Translations under genes and position numbers: made by a program
Shown: one piece after another, positions 26,390 through 37,467 of the stretch
How positions within the stretch are numbered: the stretch's first letter is position 1
Layout: each line of letters starts with the position of its first letter
Assembly (NCBI RefSeq): GCF_007570865.1
Contig: NZ_VLPS01000005.1
Span: 372,001 to 436,000 of the forward strand
Source: Atlantibacter subterraneus
Lineage (GTDB): Bacteria > Pseudomonadota > Gammaproteobacteria > Enterobacterales > Enterobacteriaceae
Length of the DNA: 64,000 bases
Direction of reading: 5' to 3'
The notes under the pieces: generated by a model
Databases searched by the model: none
What the model saw: the letters and a program-made list of their open reading frames with translations, nothing else
Told to the model about the DNA's origin: nothing

Positions 26390-27811
26390 ATGATGAGCAA
26401 AGTTAAACAACAGGAAATCGATCGTCTGATCGAATTAGTGGGTGGCCGCGACAATATCGCCACGGTGACTCACTGCATTACCCGCCTGCGCTTTGTGCTG
26501 AACAATCCGGCAAAAGCCGATCCCAAAACCATTGAAACCCTGCCGATGGTAAAAGGCTGTTTCACCAACGCCGGGCAGTTCCAGGTGGTGATCGGCACCA
26601 ACGTCGGGGATTACTACCAGGCGCTGATCGCCACCAGCGGTCACAGTTCGGCGAATAAAGAGCAGGCCAAACAGGCGGCGCGCGCCAATATGAAATGGCA
26701 CGAACAGTTGATCTCGCATTTTGCGGAGATCTTCTTCCCGCTGCTGCCCGCGCTGATCAGCGGCGGTTTGATCCTCGGCTTTCGTAATGTGATTGGCGAT
26801 GTGCCGATGAGCAATGGCCAGACCCTGGCGCAAATGCATCCGTCGCTGCAAGCCATCTATGACTTCCTGTGGCTGATCGGCGAAGCGATCTTCTTCTATC
26901 TGCCGGTGGGGATTTGCTGGTCGGCGGTGCGCAAAATGGGCGGTACGCCGATCCTCGGGATTGTGCTCGGCGTGACCCTGGTCTCTCCGCAATTGATGAA
27001 CGCCTATCTGTTGGGTACCCAGGTGCCGGAAGTGTGGAACTTCGGGCTGTTTACCATCGCCAAAGTTGGCTATCAGGCCCAGGTGATCCCGGCTCTGCTG
27101 GCGGGCCTGGCGCTCGGGTTTATCGAAACCCGCCTGAAACGCATCGTACCCGATTATCTATACTTGGTTGTCGTGCCGGTGTGTTCGCTGATTCTGGCGG
27201 TGTTCCTGGCCCACGCATTCATCGGCCCGTTTGGCCGCATGATTGGCGACGGTGTCGCCTGGGCGGTGCGTCACCTGATGACCGGCAGTTTCGCCCCGAT
27301 TGGCGCGGCGCTGTTTGGCTTCCTGTATGCGCCGCTGGTGATCACCGGGGTCCACCAGACTACGCTGGCTATTGATATGCAGATGATCCAGAGCCTCGGC
27401 GGTACGCCGGTCTGGCCGCTGATTGCGCTGTCCAACATCGCCCAGGCGTCTGCGGTGGTGGGCATTATTATCGTCAGCCGGAAACACAATGAGCGGGAGA
27501 TTTCGGTCCCGGCGGCGATTTCAGCCTTTCTCGGCGTGACGGAACCCGCCATGTACGGGATCAACCTGAAATACCGCTTCCCGATGCTGTGCGCCATGAT
27601 CGGCTCCGGCCTGGCCGGGCTACTGTGCGGGTTAAGCGGCGTAATGGCCAACGGTATCGGCGTCGGCGGCCTGCCGGGCATCCTGTCGATTCAGCCGCGC
27701 TACTGGGAAGTGTTTAGCCTGGCGATGCTGATCGCCATCGTCATCCCCATTGTTCTGACCACGGTGCTTTACCGTCGCAAATTTCGTCAGGGCACATTGT
27801 TAGTCGTGTAA
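26390..27811 (+). CDS. treB: TreB, trehalose-specific PTS enzyme IIBC
   Basis: Imports trehalose and phosphorylates it to trehalose-6-phosphate. It has 473 residues as in E. coli. The N-terminal EIIB domain carries the phosphorylated Cys29 (TVTHCITRLRF), and the EIIC domain (from about residue 110) has the GITEP-type substrate motif seen here as LGVTEPAMYG. There is no EIIA domain, so the glucose EIIA (Crr) must supply phosphate. Two ATG codons open the gene (MMSK), as in E. coli. It is followed 39 bases later by treC. Confidence 0.98.
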   Translation: MMSKVKQQEIDRLIELVGGRDNIATVTHCITRLRFVLNNPAKADPKTIETLPMVKGCFTNAGQFQVVIGTNVGDYYQALIATSGHSSANKEQAKQAARANMKWHEQLISHFAEIFFPLLPALISGGLILGFRNVIGDVPMSNGQTLAQMHPSLQAIYDFLWLIGEAIFFYLPVGICWSAVRKMGGTPILGIVLGVTLVSPQLMNAYLLGTQVPEVWNFGLFTIAKVGYQAQVIPALLAGLALGFIETRLKRIVPDYLYLVVVPVCSLILAVFLAHAFIGPFGRMIGDGVAWAVRHLMTGSFAPIGAALFGFLYAPLVITGVHQTTLAIDMQMIQSLGGTPVWPLIALSNIAQASAVVGIIIVSRKHNEREISVPAAISAFLGVTEPAMYGINLKYRFPMLCAMIGSGLAGLLCGLSGVMANGIGVGGLPGILSIQPRYWEVFSLAMLIAIVIPIVLTTVLYRRKFRQGTLLVV

Positions 27812-27850
27812 TTCAGGTTCCGGGTTCTTTCAACTTAAGCAGGTAAGGTT

Positions 27851-29509
27851 ATGACAGCGACGCCTCCCTGGTGGCAACACGGGGTTATTTATCAAATTTA
27901 TCCAAAGAGCTTTCAGGACACCACTGGCAGCGGCACCGGCGATTTAGCCGGTGTCACCCGGCGGCTCGACTATCTGAAAACCCTCGGCGTGGACGCCATC
28001 TGGCTGACGCCGTTCTATATCTCGCCCCAGGTGGACAACGGGTATGACGTGGCGAACTACACCGCCATCGATCCGACCTACGGCACCCTGGATGATTTTG
28101 ACCGGCTGGTGGCCGAAGCCCACGATCGGGGCATTCGCATTATTCTCGATATGGTGTTTAACCATACATCGACCCAGCATGACTGGTTTCACCAGGCGGT
28201 TAAGCCGCAAAGCCCGTATCGCCAGTTTTATATCTGGCGCGACGGCACGCCGGATGTGTGCCCCACCAACTGGCGCTCGAAGTTTGGCGGCAGCGCCTGG
28301 CGCTGGCATGCGGAAAGCGGCCAGTACTATCTGCATCTGTTCGCGCCGGAGCAGGCGGATCTCAACTGGGAAAACCCGCAGGTGCGCGCCGAGTTAAAAA
28401 AAGTGTGCGAGTTCTGGGCCGATCGCGGCGTGGATGGTTTGCGGCTCGATGTGATAAACCTGGTCTCCAAATCTCAGGATTTCACCGACGATGTGGACGG
28501 CGGCGACGGACGCTGCTTTTATACCGACGGCCCGCGCATCCACGAATTCTTGCAGGAGTTCAGCCGGGATGTGTTTATCCCGCGCGGCCTGATGACCGTG
28601 GGCGAGATGTCCTCTACCACCCTGGCGCACTGCCAGCAATACGCCGCGCTGGATGGCGGCGAGCTGTCGATGACCTTTAACTTTCATCACCTGAAAGTGG
28701 ACTACCCCGGCGGGCTAAAATGGACGCTGGCGGCCCCGGACTATGTGGCGCTAAAGGCCATTTTCCGCCACTGGCAGCAGGGGATGCACAACATCGCCTG
28801 GAACGCGCTGTTCTGGTGCAACCACGATCAGCCGCGCATCGTGTCGCGCTTCGGCGATGAAGGCGAACTGCGCGTCCCGGCGGCGAAAATGCTGGCGATG
28901 GTGCTGCACGGGATGCAGGGTACGCCCTATATCTACCAGGGCGAAGAACTGGGGATGACCAACCCGCATTTTGCGCGCATCACCGATTATCGCGATGTGG
29001 AAAGCCACAATATGTTCGCCGAGCTGCGCGCTCAGGGGCGCAAACCCGAAGAGCTGCTGGCAATCCTCGCGGCAAAATCGCGCGATAACAGCCGCACGCC
29101 GATGCAGTGGGACTCCAGCGAAAATGCGGGCTTTACCCACGGCAAACCGTGGATTGGCCTGTGCGATAACTTCGATACCATCAACGCCGAACGCGCGCAG
29201 GCGGACCCGGATTCGGTATTCCATGCCTATCGCGAGTTGATTCGCCTGCGGAAAGCATGGCCGATATTCACCTGGGGCAACTATCACGATTTACTGCCGG
29301 ATCACCCTTATTTATGGTGCTACCGCCGTGAATGGCAGGGCCAGCAGTTGATAGTGGTGGCGAACCTGAGCCGGGAAAATCAATGGTGGATGCCGGAAAA
29401 AGCCGACGGTAACTGGGAAGTGCTGATGAGCAACTATCCGGACGCCAGCCTCACGCCCACGGAAACCACCCTGCGCCCGTTTGAAGCCGTATACTGGATT
29501 CAGAAATAG
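27851..29509 (+). CDS. treC: TreC, trehalose-6-phosphate hydrolase
   Basis: Cytosolic GH13 enzyme that splits trehalose-6-phosphate into glucose and glucose-6-phosphate. The product has 552 residues (E. coli 551). GH13 motifs appear in order: DMVFNHTS, GLRLDVINLV (nucleophile Asp), VGEMSS (acid/base Glu) and NHDQPRIVSRFGDE. A-AAGCAGGTAAGG lies before ATG. It completes the treBC operon: TreB makes the substrate, TreC degrades it. A strong terminator follows. Confidence 0.98.
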   Translation: MTATPPWWQHGVIYQIYPKSFQDTTGSGTGDLAGVTRRLDYLKTLGVDAIWLTPFYISPQVDNGYDVANYTAIDPTYGTLDDFDRLVAEAHDRGIRIILDMVFNHTSTQHDWFHQAVKPQSPYRQFYIWRDGTPDVCPTNWRSKFGGSAWRWHAESGQYYLHLFAPEQADLNWENPQVRAELKKVCEFWADRGVDGLRLDVINLVSKSQDFTDDVDGGDGRCFYTDGPRIHEFLQEFSRDVFIPRGLMTVGEMSSTTLAHCQQYAALDGGELSMTFNFHHLKVDYPGGLKWTLAAPDYVALKAIFRHWQQGMHNIAWNALFWCNHDQPRIVSRFGDEGELRVPAAKMLAMVLHGMQGTPYIYQGEELGMTNPHFARITDYRDVESHNMFAELRAQGRKPEELLAILAAKSRDNSRTPMQWDSSENAGFTHGKPWIGLCDNFDTINAERAQADPDSVFHAYRELIRLRKAWPIFTWGNYHDLLPDHPYLWCYRREWQGQQLIVVANLSRENQWWMPEKADGNWEVLMSNYPDASLTPTETTLRPFEAVYWIQK

Positions 29510-29516
29510 TCTCAGC

Positions 29517-29548
29517 GACCGGAACTCTCCCGTTCCGGTCATTTTTTA
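29517..29548 (+). terminator. Terminator after treC
   Basis: GACCGGAAC (29517-29525) pairs with GTTCCGGTC (29532-29540) around a six-base loop, followed by ATTTTTTAT. Confidence 0.9.
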
Positions 29549-29887
29549 TGCGTTTCCTTGTTGATTCTGATAAAAAAATCTTAAATCAAATCCCTCGCTT
29601 TTGGTTCATTGCCCATCATTGCTGCTACGAGAAATTTACCTTGTCCTACATCAAAGAAAACTCAAACATCTTTGATGCAAATCACTACATATAGTATTTA
29701 AAATGCGCCCTGCCGCTATATATTGTATTAATCGACTATTATTACGGCGTATCCAGGTAGCGAGTTCAGCGGTACGCTGTGGATAAAAACGGCCAGATTC
29801 AGGGATGTCTATGAACGCAATAATGAAAATGCGCCCTATCTGTCTCTGTGCCTCTGTGGATAACCTGTTCTTTAATATGGAGTGATC
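29549..29887 (+). promoter_or_regulatory. nrdDG control region with FNR and NrdR sites
   Basis: A 339-base AT-rich region with no gene. TTGATGCAAATCAC at 29672-29685 fits the FNR consensus TTGATnnnnATCAA in nine of ten positions. A weaker FNR-like TTGTCctacATCAA is at 29641-29654, 31 bases upstream. Two NrdR-box-like sequences, TCACTACATATAGTAT (29682-29697) and CCGCTATATATTGTAT (29713-29728), are exactly 31 bases apart, about three helical turns, as NrdR requires. The first NrdR box overlaps the better FNR site. From 29740 to 29887 I see nothing further that I can name. Confidence 0.8.
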
Positions 29888-32025
<2,138 letters not shown>

Positions 32026-32026
<1 letters not shown>

Positions 32027-32490
32027 TGAATTTCCATCAGTATTACCCGGTCGACATCGTCAACGGGCCCGGCACGCGCTGTACCCTGTTTGTTTCGGGG
32101 TGCGTCCATGAATGCCCCGGGTGCTACAACAAAAGCACCTGGCGGCTGAATTCAGGCCAGCCGTTCACCCGTGAGATGGAAGATCGGATCATCAGCGATC
32201 TCAACGACACGCGGATCCCCCGCCAGGGGATCTCGCTATCCGGCGGCGATCCGCTGCATCCGCAAAACGTGCCGGATATTCTGGCGCTGGTGCAGCGCAT
32301 CCGCGCCGAGTGTCCGGGTAAAGATATCTGGCTATGGACCGGCTATAAGCTGGAAGAACTGAATGCCGACCAGATGCAGGTGGTCGATCTGATCAACGTG
32401 CTGGTGGACGGCAAGTTTGTGCAAGATCTCAAAGACCCGGCGCTGATCTGGCGCGGCAGTAGCAATCAGGTGGTCCATCACCTGCGTTAA
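32026..32490 (+). CDS. nrdG: NrdG, activase of anaerobic ribonucleotide reductase
   Basis: Radical-SAM enzyme that generates the glycyl radical on NrdD. The product has 154 residues, as in E. coli. The CxxxCxxC cluster motif is CVHECPGCYN (Cys26, Cys30, Cys33), with the SAM-binding GGDP motif (SLSGGDPLHPQN) after it. Its ATG shares one base with the nrdD stop (TAATG), giving coupled translation. Confidence 0.97.
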
Positions 32491-32497
32491 AGTATGA

Positions 32498-32523
32498 CAG
32501 CGGGCGGCAGACGCTTCCCGCTG
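32498..32523. terminator. Weak hairpin between nrdG and the convergent regulator gene
   Basis: CAGCGGG (32498-32504) pairs with CCCGCTG (32517-32523). On the minus strand there is no T-run after it; A-rich sequence follows on the plus strand. It may act as a weak or Rho-assisted stop for both genes. Confidence 0.4.
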
Positions 32524-34434
32524 CTAAAAACGGCTTACGCACTCCATCGCCACCGCCTTAAATTCCGCAAAGTTGCAGCATCCGCACAGCCGCGTCATGG
32601 CGCGCTCCCGCAGGAAAGTGACAAAAATATCGTAAATCGCCATCGCTTCTTCGTACTCGCTTTTACTGATAGCGAGTAAAAAGATCACGTGCGCCGTTTC
32701 GTCGCCCCAGGCGATCCCCTGGGGAGCCAGCACGGTATAGACCACGGTTTTTTTCGCTAACAGCCCCAGGGCGTGGGGAAGCGCGATACTGTCACCCAGC
32801 AGGGTGCTGACGATGGCCTCACGCTCGATCACCGAGTCGAGAAACTCGCCGTCAACAAAACCTTCGTCCTGCAACTGGTCGCACAGCGTTTTGAACAGCG
32901 TCTGCTGGTCCATCGCGCCTTCGATAATGCGGAAATGGGCGGCGTCGAAATATTTGTTCAGCATCCACGGACGGGTGCGATCCACCAGCACCAGCTTGCC
33001 GATTTGCTCCAGCTGATAGTCGGTAGGGAACGGCGCAATCTGCACCACCGGCTTGTCTTTTTCACTGATGCGCGCGGTGGAAATCACGAAGTCTTCACTG
33101 ATGCTCTCTCGCTGCTCATAGTCGCGCAGCGTCAGGGTGCGGGTGATGTCGATCTGCGGATATTTGCGCGCCATCACCGCTTCGATCATCCGCACCATGG
33201 CGTTACCGGCATCACATACCAGCAGTACGCGCGGCTGGCGCTGATAATCAATGTTGTAGCTGCGCTCCAGCCCGACGCCGACGTGCAGCACCAGAAAACC
33301 GATTTCGTTTTCGCTGATGGTGTACGGCGTGTATTTCACCCAGCCCGACACCGCCGCCAGCGTCATATCCCACGCCATCGGATAGTGCTGCTTGATGTTA
33401 TCCAGCAGCGGATTAGGGATCATGATTTGATAGCGCACCCGGGTGATCATGGTTTTGACATGGGTAAGCATGTCGGCATGCAACTGCTGGTCATTCAGCA
33501 GATTGTAGTTGTACTGAGTGTTGATGAAATTGAGGATGTAATTGACCAGCGCCTCTTCATCATCGGCGTTAATGGTACTGGGCGCGATCTCCTGCACCTG
33601 GCGCGCGGCGATATGCACTTTTAACCAGTTCTCTTCAAAAGCCGACAGCGGTTTTTCCGCCAGCCGTTGCAGTACGCCTGCCAGCTCGCGCGCCGCATGG
33701 CATACCGGTTCCGCCACCTCTTCGCCAGTAAATTCCGACAGCGGATAGCCTTCGCCGATGCGCCGCACCGCCACCGCACAGTACAGGCGTAAAAACAGCT
33801 CGCCTTCATCGGTTAGACGGATATGAAAGCGGCTGAATATTTCCTGTAGGATCGGCTGTAACCGTTCCGGCATCCCCGCGTTCAACGCCTCTTCGGTGAC
33901 CAGCGGATGAGCCGGATCCTGCTGGGCCAGCGTCCACAGCAGATCGGTGAGACAGGCGCGGATCGCCATTTCGCTGCCAAACAGCTTCATGCCGTGACGG
34001 GGCCGCGTCTCCAGCGTCAGCTGGTAGCGCCGCAACCATTCGCGCACTTCCGCCATGTCGTTTTGCAGCGTGGCGCGGCTGACGAACCATTCATCAGCCA
34101 AATCTTCCAGCTTGATGGAAAACGCCGAGGTCAGGAAACGCACCATCAGATAGTGTACCCGCTCCTGGCTGGTACGCGGAATGCGCAGCGCGGTCGGCTG
34201 CTGGGTTTGCAGGATCTGATAGCTCGCCGAATCATCGATTCTCAGCTGATAGCCGTTACCCCGGCTCAGCACGAACTGCGCGCCATGCTGAGTCAGTAAG
34301 GCATTCAGCGCAGTGATATCGGCGCGGACGGTACGCGTGGAAACCGACAACCGCTGCGCCAGTTCATCCTGCGGCAGCGTTTCGTTTTGCAACATATCAA
34401 ACAGTTGCGCTAAACGTTGGTTGGGGAATCGCAC
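32524..34434 (-). CDS. PTS-regulated transcriptional activator with HTH, PRD, EIIB and EIIA domains
   Basis: A 636-residue regulator of the BglG/LicR/MtlR type. Visible domains: N-terminal helix-turn-helix (QDELAQRLSVSTRTVRADI, about residues 22-40), a second HTH of the Mga type (LEDLADEWFVSRATLQNDM, about 108-126), PRD1 (about 190-290), PRD2 (about 300-400, with GFLVLHVGVGLER), an EIIB-like domain with phosphorylatable Cys (LLVCDAGNAMVRM), and an EIIA(fructose/mannitol) domain with the active His (SIALPHALG). Having DNA-binding HTHs rather than an RNA-binding CAT domain, it should bind DNA, not act as an antiterminator. PRD1 has Tyr where PRD2 has its LH histidine. It starts at GTG with AGGAG upstream and is the last gene of the nine-gene operon. 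It probably controls that operon through the palindrome at 40006. Confidence 0.88.
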   Translation of the reverse strand: MRFPNQRLAQLFDMLQNETLPQDELAQRLSVSTRTVRADITALNALLTQHGAQFVLSRGNGYQLRIDDSASYQILQTQQPTALRIPRTSQERVHYLMVRFLTSAFSIKLEDLADEWFVSRATLQNDMAEVREWLRRYQLTLETRPRHGMKLFGSEMAIRACLTDLLWTLAQQDPAHPLVTEEALNAGMPERLQPILQEIFSRFHIRLTDEGELFLRLYCAVAVRRIGEGYPLSEFTGEEVAEPVCHAARELAGVLQRLAEKPLSAFEENWLKVHIAARQVQEIAPSTINADDEEALVNYILNFINTQYNYNLLNDQQLHADMLTHVKTMITRVRYQIMIPNPLLDNIKQHYPMAWDMTLAAVSGWVKYTPYTISENEIGFLVLHVGVGLERSYNIDYQRQPRVLLVCDAGNAMVRMIEAVMARKYPQIDITRTLTLRDYEQRESISEDFVISTARISEKDKPVVQIAPFPTDYQLEQIGKLVLVDRTRPWMLNKYFDAAHFRIIEGAMDQQTLFKTLCDQLQDEGFVDGEFLDSVIEREAIVSTLLGDSIALPHALGLLAKKTVVYTVLAPQGIAWGDETAHVIFLLAISKSEYEEAMAIYDIFVTFLRERAMTRLCGCCNFAEFKAVAMECVSRF

Positions 34435-34450
34435 GTCACTCTCCTCGCTA

Positions 34451-35191
34451 TTAGCCTACGCACGCCCGGGTGATGGCCAGCAGCTGGCGCACATCGTCCG
34501 GGCGGGTGTTTCCGCTCACCTTATCAATAATCGAACTATAGATGTGAGGAATGATTCTTGAGACGCCCGCATCCAGAGCAATCTGCAAAATCTCGCCAAA
34601 GTTCTCTAAATCGATGCCGCCGGTAGGCTCCAGCCAGAAGTTGTTACGGGCGCAGGCTTCCGCCACCGCCCGGTACTCGTCGCGGCACGCCAGGCCGCCC
34701 ATCGGGAAATATTTAATCGAGCTGCCGCCCATGTCTTTCAACAGGGCAATAGCGGTGTCGATGGGCACAATGCCGTCCGCCGCTTGACTGCTGAGCGGGC
34801 CGGTGGAGATTTTCACCTGGCCCGGCGTACCGGTCGGCGACACCAGACCGTTGACTACCGTGTCGTTCTGGCCCAGCAGCGCGCGGCTGGTGGCCACGCC
34901 GGTAAACACCTGGTTGACGTGTTGCGGCTGAACCTGACGGGAGATTTCGCTCACCATCGCCGACTGGTTGGGATCGCCCGCGCCGAGTCCAACCGACAGC
35001 GCGTTGTCAATAAGCGCCGCGTATTCACGCATATCCGCCACCGCGCTGGCGACGTCCGGGTAATTTTTGGAGAGCACGCCCACCAGCACATGGCCTTCCG
35101 CCGCTTGATAGATTTCGCGGGCGTTGTCTTTAGAGCCTGCCAGCACGTTCAGGCAGACGCGATCGCGATAAAAGTTGGGGGTCAGTTTCAT
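34451..35191 (-). CDS. KDGP/KDPG aldolase-family protein (DgaF-like)
   Basis: A 246-residue (beta/alpha)8 class I aldolase relative. The Schiff-base lysine is Lys160 in GSSIKYFPMGGL, matching the IKxFP motif of 2-keto-3-deoxy-6-phosphogluconate aldolases. Salmonella DgaF, which cleaves KDGP made from D-glucosaminate-6-phosphate, is the best characterised relative in this subfamily. The ATG overlaps the stop of the preceding PLP-enzyme gene by four bases. In the operon it should carry out the last step, giving pyruvate and probably a three-carbon phosphate; the exact substrate is inferred. Confidence 0.88.
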   Translation of the reverse strand: MKLTPNFYRDRVCLNVLAGSKDNAREIYQAAEGHVLVGVLSKNYPDVASAVADMREYAALIDNALSVGLGAGDPNQSAMVSEISRQVQPQHVNQVFTGVATSRALLGQNDTVVNGLVSPTGTPGQVKISTGPLSSQAADGIVPIDTAIALLKDMGGSSIKYFPMGGLACRDEYRAVAEACARNNFWLEPTGGIDLENFGEILQIALDAGVSRIIPHIYSSIIDKVSGNTRPDDVRQLLAITRACVG

Positions 35192-36306
35192 GCGGTTTTC
35201 TCCGGGTTAATCACTTCGCTAATGCGGCGTGCCACAATCTCCAGCTGCGCGCGATCCACGCTGCGCACGTCGGCTTCGATAATCCCTTCGTTCGCTTTGT
35301 AGCCACGGAAGTAAATCGCGTACTCGCCCTGCTTCAGCGCTTCCACCAGCTCGCCGGTCGCCACGCCGGTCACGGCTTCATCAAACTTGATTTCGGTACG
35401 GGCGATATCGCGTCCGGCGCTGTCCCACACCACGCGAGCGCTCACGCCGTTAAGCGTATTCAGCGCGTCGATAAACGGCGTCATTTTTTCCACCATCTCC
35501 GCCCCGCTCTCTTTCTGAGCATGCAGGTAAAGCTCAATGGCGCAGGTCAGGCCAAGAATGCCCTCTTTGCCGACTTTCATTGCCCGGCCAATGCCCGCCG
35601 TCTGGCGTTTTACCCACTCGACGTACTGGGTTTTGCCGATCACCAGCCCGCTGGTCGGTCCTTCAATGGCTTTCGCGCCGCTGTAGATCACCAGGTCCGC
35701 GCCCGCGCGGTAGTAGCATTGCAGATCTTCTTCCGCCGCCGCGTCGACGATCAGCGGCAGGTTATGTTTGCGGGCCACGACCACCGCCTGCTCCACGCTG
35801 AGCATGCTTTTTTGCACGCAGTGGTGGGATTTGATGTAGAGAATGGCTGCGGTGCGCGGGGTGATCGCCGCTGCCAGCTGCGCGGCGGAGCATTCGTTGG
35901 CATAGCCCGCTTCCACCAGTTTGCCGCCGCCCAGCGCCACCATGGTGCCGACCGGCGCACCGAAGTTGACGTTATGGCCCTTCGGCAGCACGATTTCGTT
36001 ATTCTCGATGGGCGTGACGTGCAGGTTTTCCAGCAGCCAGTCGCTGTCCTGAACCAGTACCGCCGCCACCGACTGGGCGATCCCCGCCGAGGCGCAGGAG
36101 ACCACGGTCGCGCCTTCCACATCCAGCAGCTTCGCGATGTAATCGCCGGTCTTGTTCACCAGATCTTTCATTTCGAAGTACTGGTTCATGCCTGCCATCG
36201 CCACCTCCACCACTTCCGGGCGCGGCGTGGACACGCCCAGCGCGGTCATGCGGCCTGAGGTATTAATCACCTGTTTTAACTGGTATTTCTCAAAAATCGA
36301 AGACAT
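35188..36306 (-). CDS. SelA/DgaE-like PLP-dependent ammonia-lyase family protein
   Basis: A 372-residue fold-type I PLP enzyme. The PLP lysine is Lys212 in VIYSGAKAIEGPTSG, corresponding to the SGDK motif of SelA; the preceding LIVDAAAEEDLQ supplies the PLP-binding Asp. Such proteins are often misannotated as selenocysteine synthase, but nothing for selenocysteine use lies here. Salmonella DgaE, which removes ammonia from D-glucosaminate-6-phosphate, belongs to this family. Its position between a deacylase and a KDGP aldolase fits an alpha-elimination of an amino acid-like sugar acid. It overlaps the amidohydrolase gene by 17 bases and the aldolase gene by four. Confidence 0.88.
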   Translation of the reverse strand: MSSIFEKYQLKQVINTSGRMTALGVSTPRPEVVEVAMAGMNQYFEMKDLVNKTGDYIAKLLDVEGATVVSCASAGIAQSVAAVLVQDSDWLLENLHVTPIENNEIVLPKGHNVNFGAPVGTMVALGGGKLVEAGYANECSAAQLAAAITPRTAAILYIKSHHCVQKSMLSVEQAVVVARKHNLPLIVDAAAEEDLQCYYRAGADLVIYSGAKAIEGPTSGLVIGKTQYVEWVKRQTAGIGRAMKVGKEGILGLTCAIELYLHAQKESGAEMVEKMTPFIDALNTLNGVSARVVWDSAGRDIARTEIKFDEAVTGVATGELVEALKQGEYAIYFRGYKANEGIIEADVRSVDRAQLEIVARRISEVINPEKTA

Positions 36307-37423
36307 GTTCCGCGCTCCCTTGTTCGGTCATATAGCCCTTGCCCGCACGAACGGCGGCAAGCGGCACCAGCAGTTTCTCAGCCTGTAAGCTGTCGTTTTC
36401 TGCATCCACCAGCAGCGTCGGCTGGCGCTGTAGCGTAAAGAGGGTGAGGTCGGCATCCAGACCCGGCTGGAGCCGCCCTTTGGTTTTCAGATTCAGGCCG
36501 TCGGCGACGTTGGCCGTTACGCAGTCGATGACCTGCGGCAGCGACATCCCGATAGCGAGAAATTTCGACATCACGTTAGCCAGCGAATAGACCGGCCCGT
36601 TGATGCGGTTGCGGCAATAGATATCCGAGCTGATGGTGTGCGGCAGAATGCCTAAGCTGATGGCGCGTTTTGCCACCGCAAAGCTGAGGCTGGCGGTGCC
36701 GTGGCCGACGTCGAGACGCACGCCGCGCTGGATTGCCCGGGTCACGGACGCGCGCAGCTCTCCGTCCGGCGTCAAAATACGGTTCGGTTTGCCGTTGTAG
36801 CAGTGGGTAATGATGTCGCCCGCCGTCAGGCGCTCGGCGATCTCATCCAGATCCGGCGGGTTGTTGCCGATGTGTACCATTAGCGGCAAATCGCCGTTCT
36901 CCTGCTGCATCGCTTTGGCGCGTTCCAGCGGCGTAATGCCGTTATCGCCCACCACGCTGCTGCTCATGCGCGCTTTCAGGCCGACGATAAAATCAGGATG
37001 GCGTTTGACCGCCTGCTTCACCGCCTCGCTATCGATATTAGCCATGTTCGCCAGTTCGTTCTGGGCGATCAGGCCGACGCGGGAGATGTTCAGCAGGGCG
37101 TAAACCTCGGTGGCGGCGTCGCGGGTCAGGGTATAAAAGTCGTCGATATCATCGGCACCGGTGCTGCCGGCATCAATCACGGTGGTGACGCCGGTGGCAA
37201 TGCCGATGCTGTCCGGCTGGTCGTGATAAATCGGCGATTCTGGATAACAGTGCACGTGCGAATCAATCCAGCCGGCGCTGACGTAACACTCGCCCTGGAG
37301 ATCGACGGTTTTCACCGCCGGGTCGTTTATCTCACCGAGGGCGGCTATTTTGCCGTCCTTGATGGCGATATCACAAACCGTATCGTCGACCAGACGGGCA
37401 CGGCGCAGGAGTAAATCAAACAT
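36290..37423 (-). CDS. Amidohydrolase-superfamily deacylase (deacetylase-like)
   Basis: A 377-residue metal-dependent hydrolase. Metal ligands are visible in order: HVH (DSHVHCYPES, residues 55-57), a lysine likely to be carbamylated (VGLKARMSSS, near 150), His in MVHIGNNP, His in THCYNG, and the Asp in TISSDIYCRNR. This is the pattern of the binuclear AMDase/dihydroorotase-like group that contains proteins such as EF0837 and Atu3266, which act on acylated hydroxy or amino acids. Deacylation of an N-acylated precursor before the PLP enzyme is the simplest reading. AGGAGAGAG precedes ATG; it lies 44 bases after the DUF4310 gene. Confidence 0.87.
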   Translation of the reverse strand: MFDLLLRRARLVDDTVCDIAIKDGKIAALGEINDPAVKTVDLQGECYVSAGWIDSHVHCYPESPIYHDQPDSIGIATGVTTVIDAGSTGADDIDDFYTLTRDAATEVYALLNISRVGLIAQNELANMANIDSEAVKQAVKRHPDFIVGLKARMSSSVVGDNGITPLERAKAMQQENGDLPLMVHIGNNPPDLDEIAERLTAGDIITHCYNGKPNRILTPDGELRASVTRAIQRGVRLDVGHGTASLSFAVAKRAISLGILPHTISSDIYCRNRINGPVYSLANVMSKFLAIGMSLPQVIDCVTANVADGLNLKTKGRLQPGLDADLTLFTLQRQPTLLVDAENDSLQAEKLLVPLAAVRAGKGYMTEQGSAEHVFDF

Positions 37424-37467
37424 GTCTCTCTCCTGTGAACGCGGGCGCTTGCACGCCCGCTCAGGTT

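Noticed and set aside
32524-34434. Calling the regulator an RNA-binding antiterminator of BglG type
   Set aside because: There is no N-terminal CAT RNA-binding domain; two DNA-binding HTH motifs are present instead, and no antiterminator-type leader hairpin was seen ahead of the operon.
35188-36306. Reading the PLP enzyme as selenocysteine synthase (SelA)
   Set aside because: It shares the fold and a similar lysine motif, but selB and selC are not here, it is shorter than SelA (about 460 aa), and it sits in a catabolic operon.
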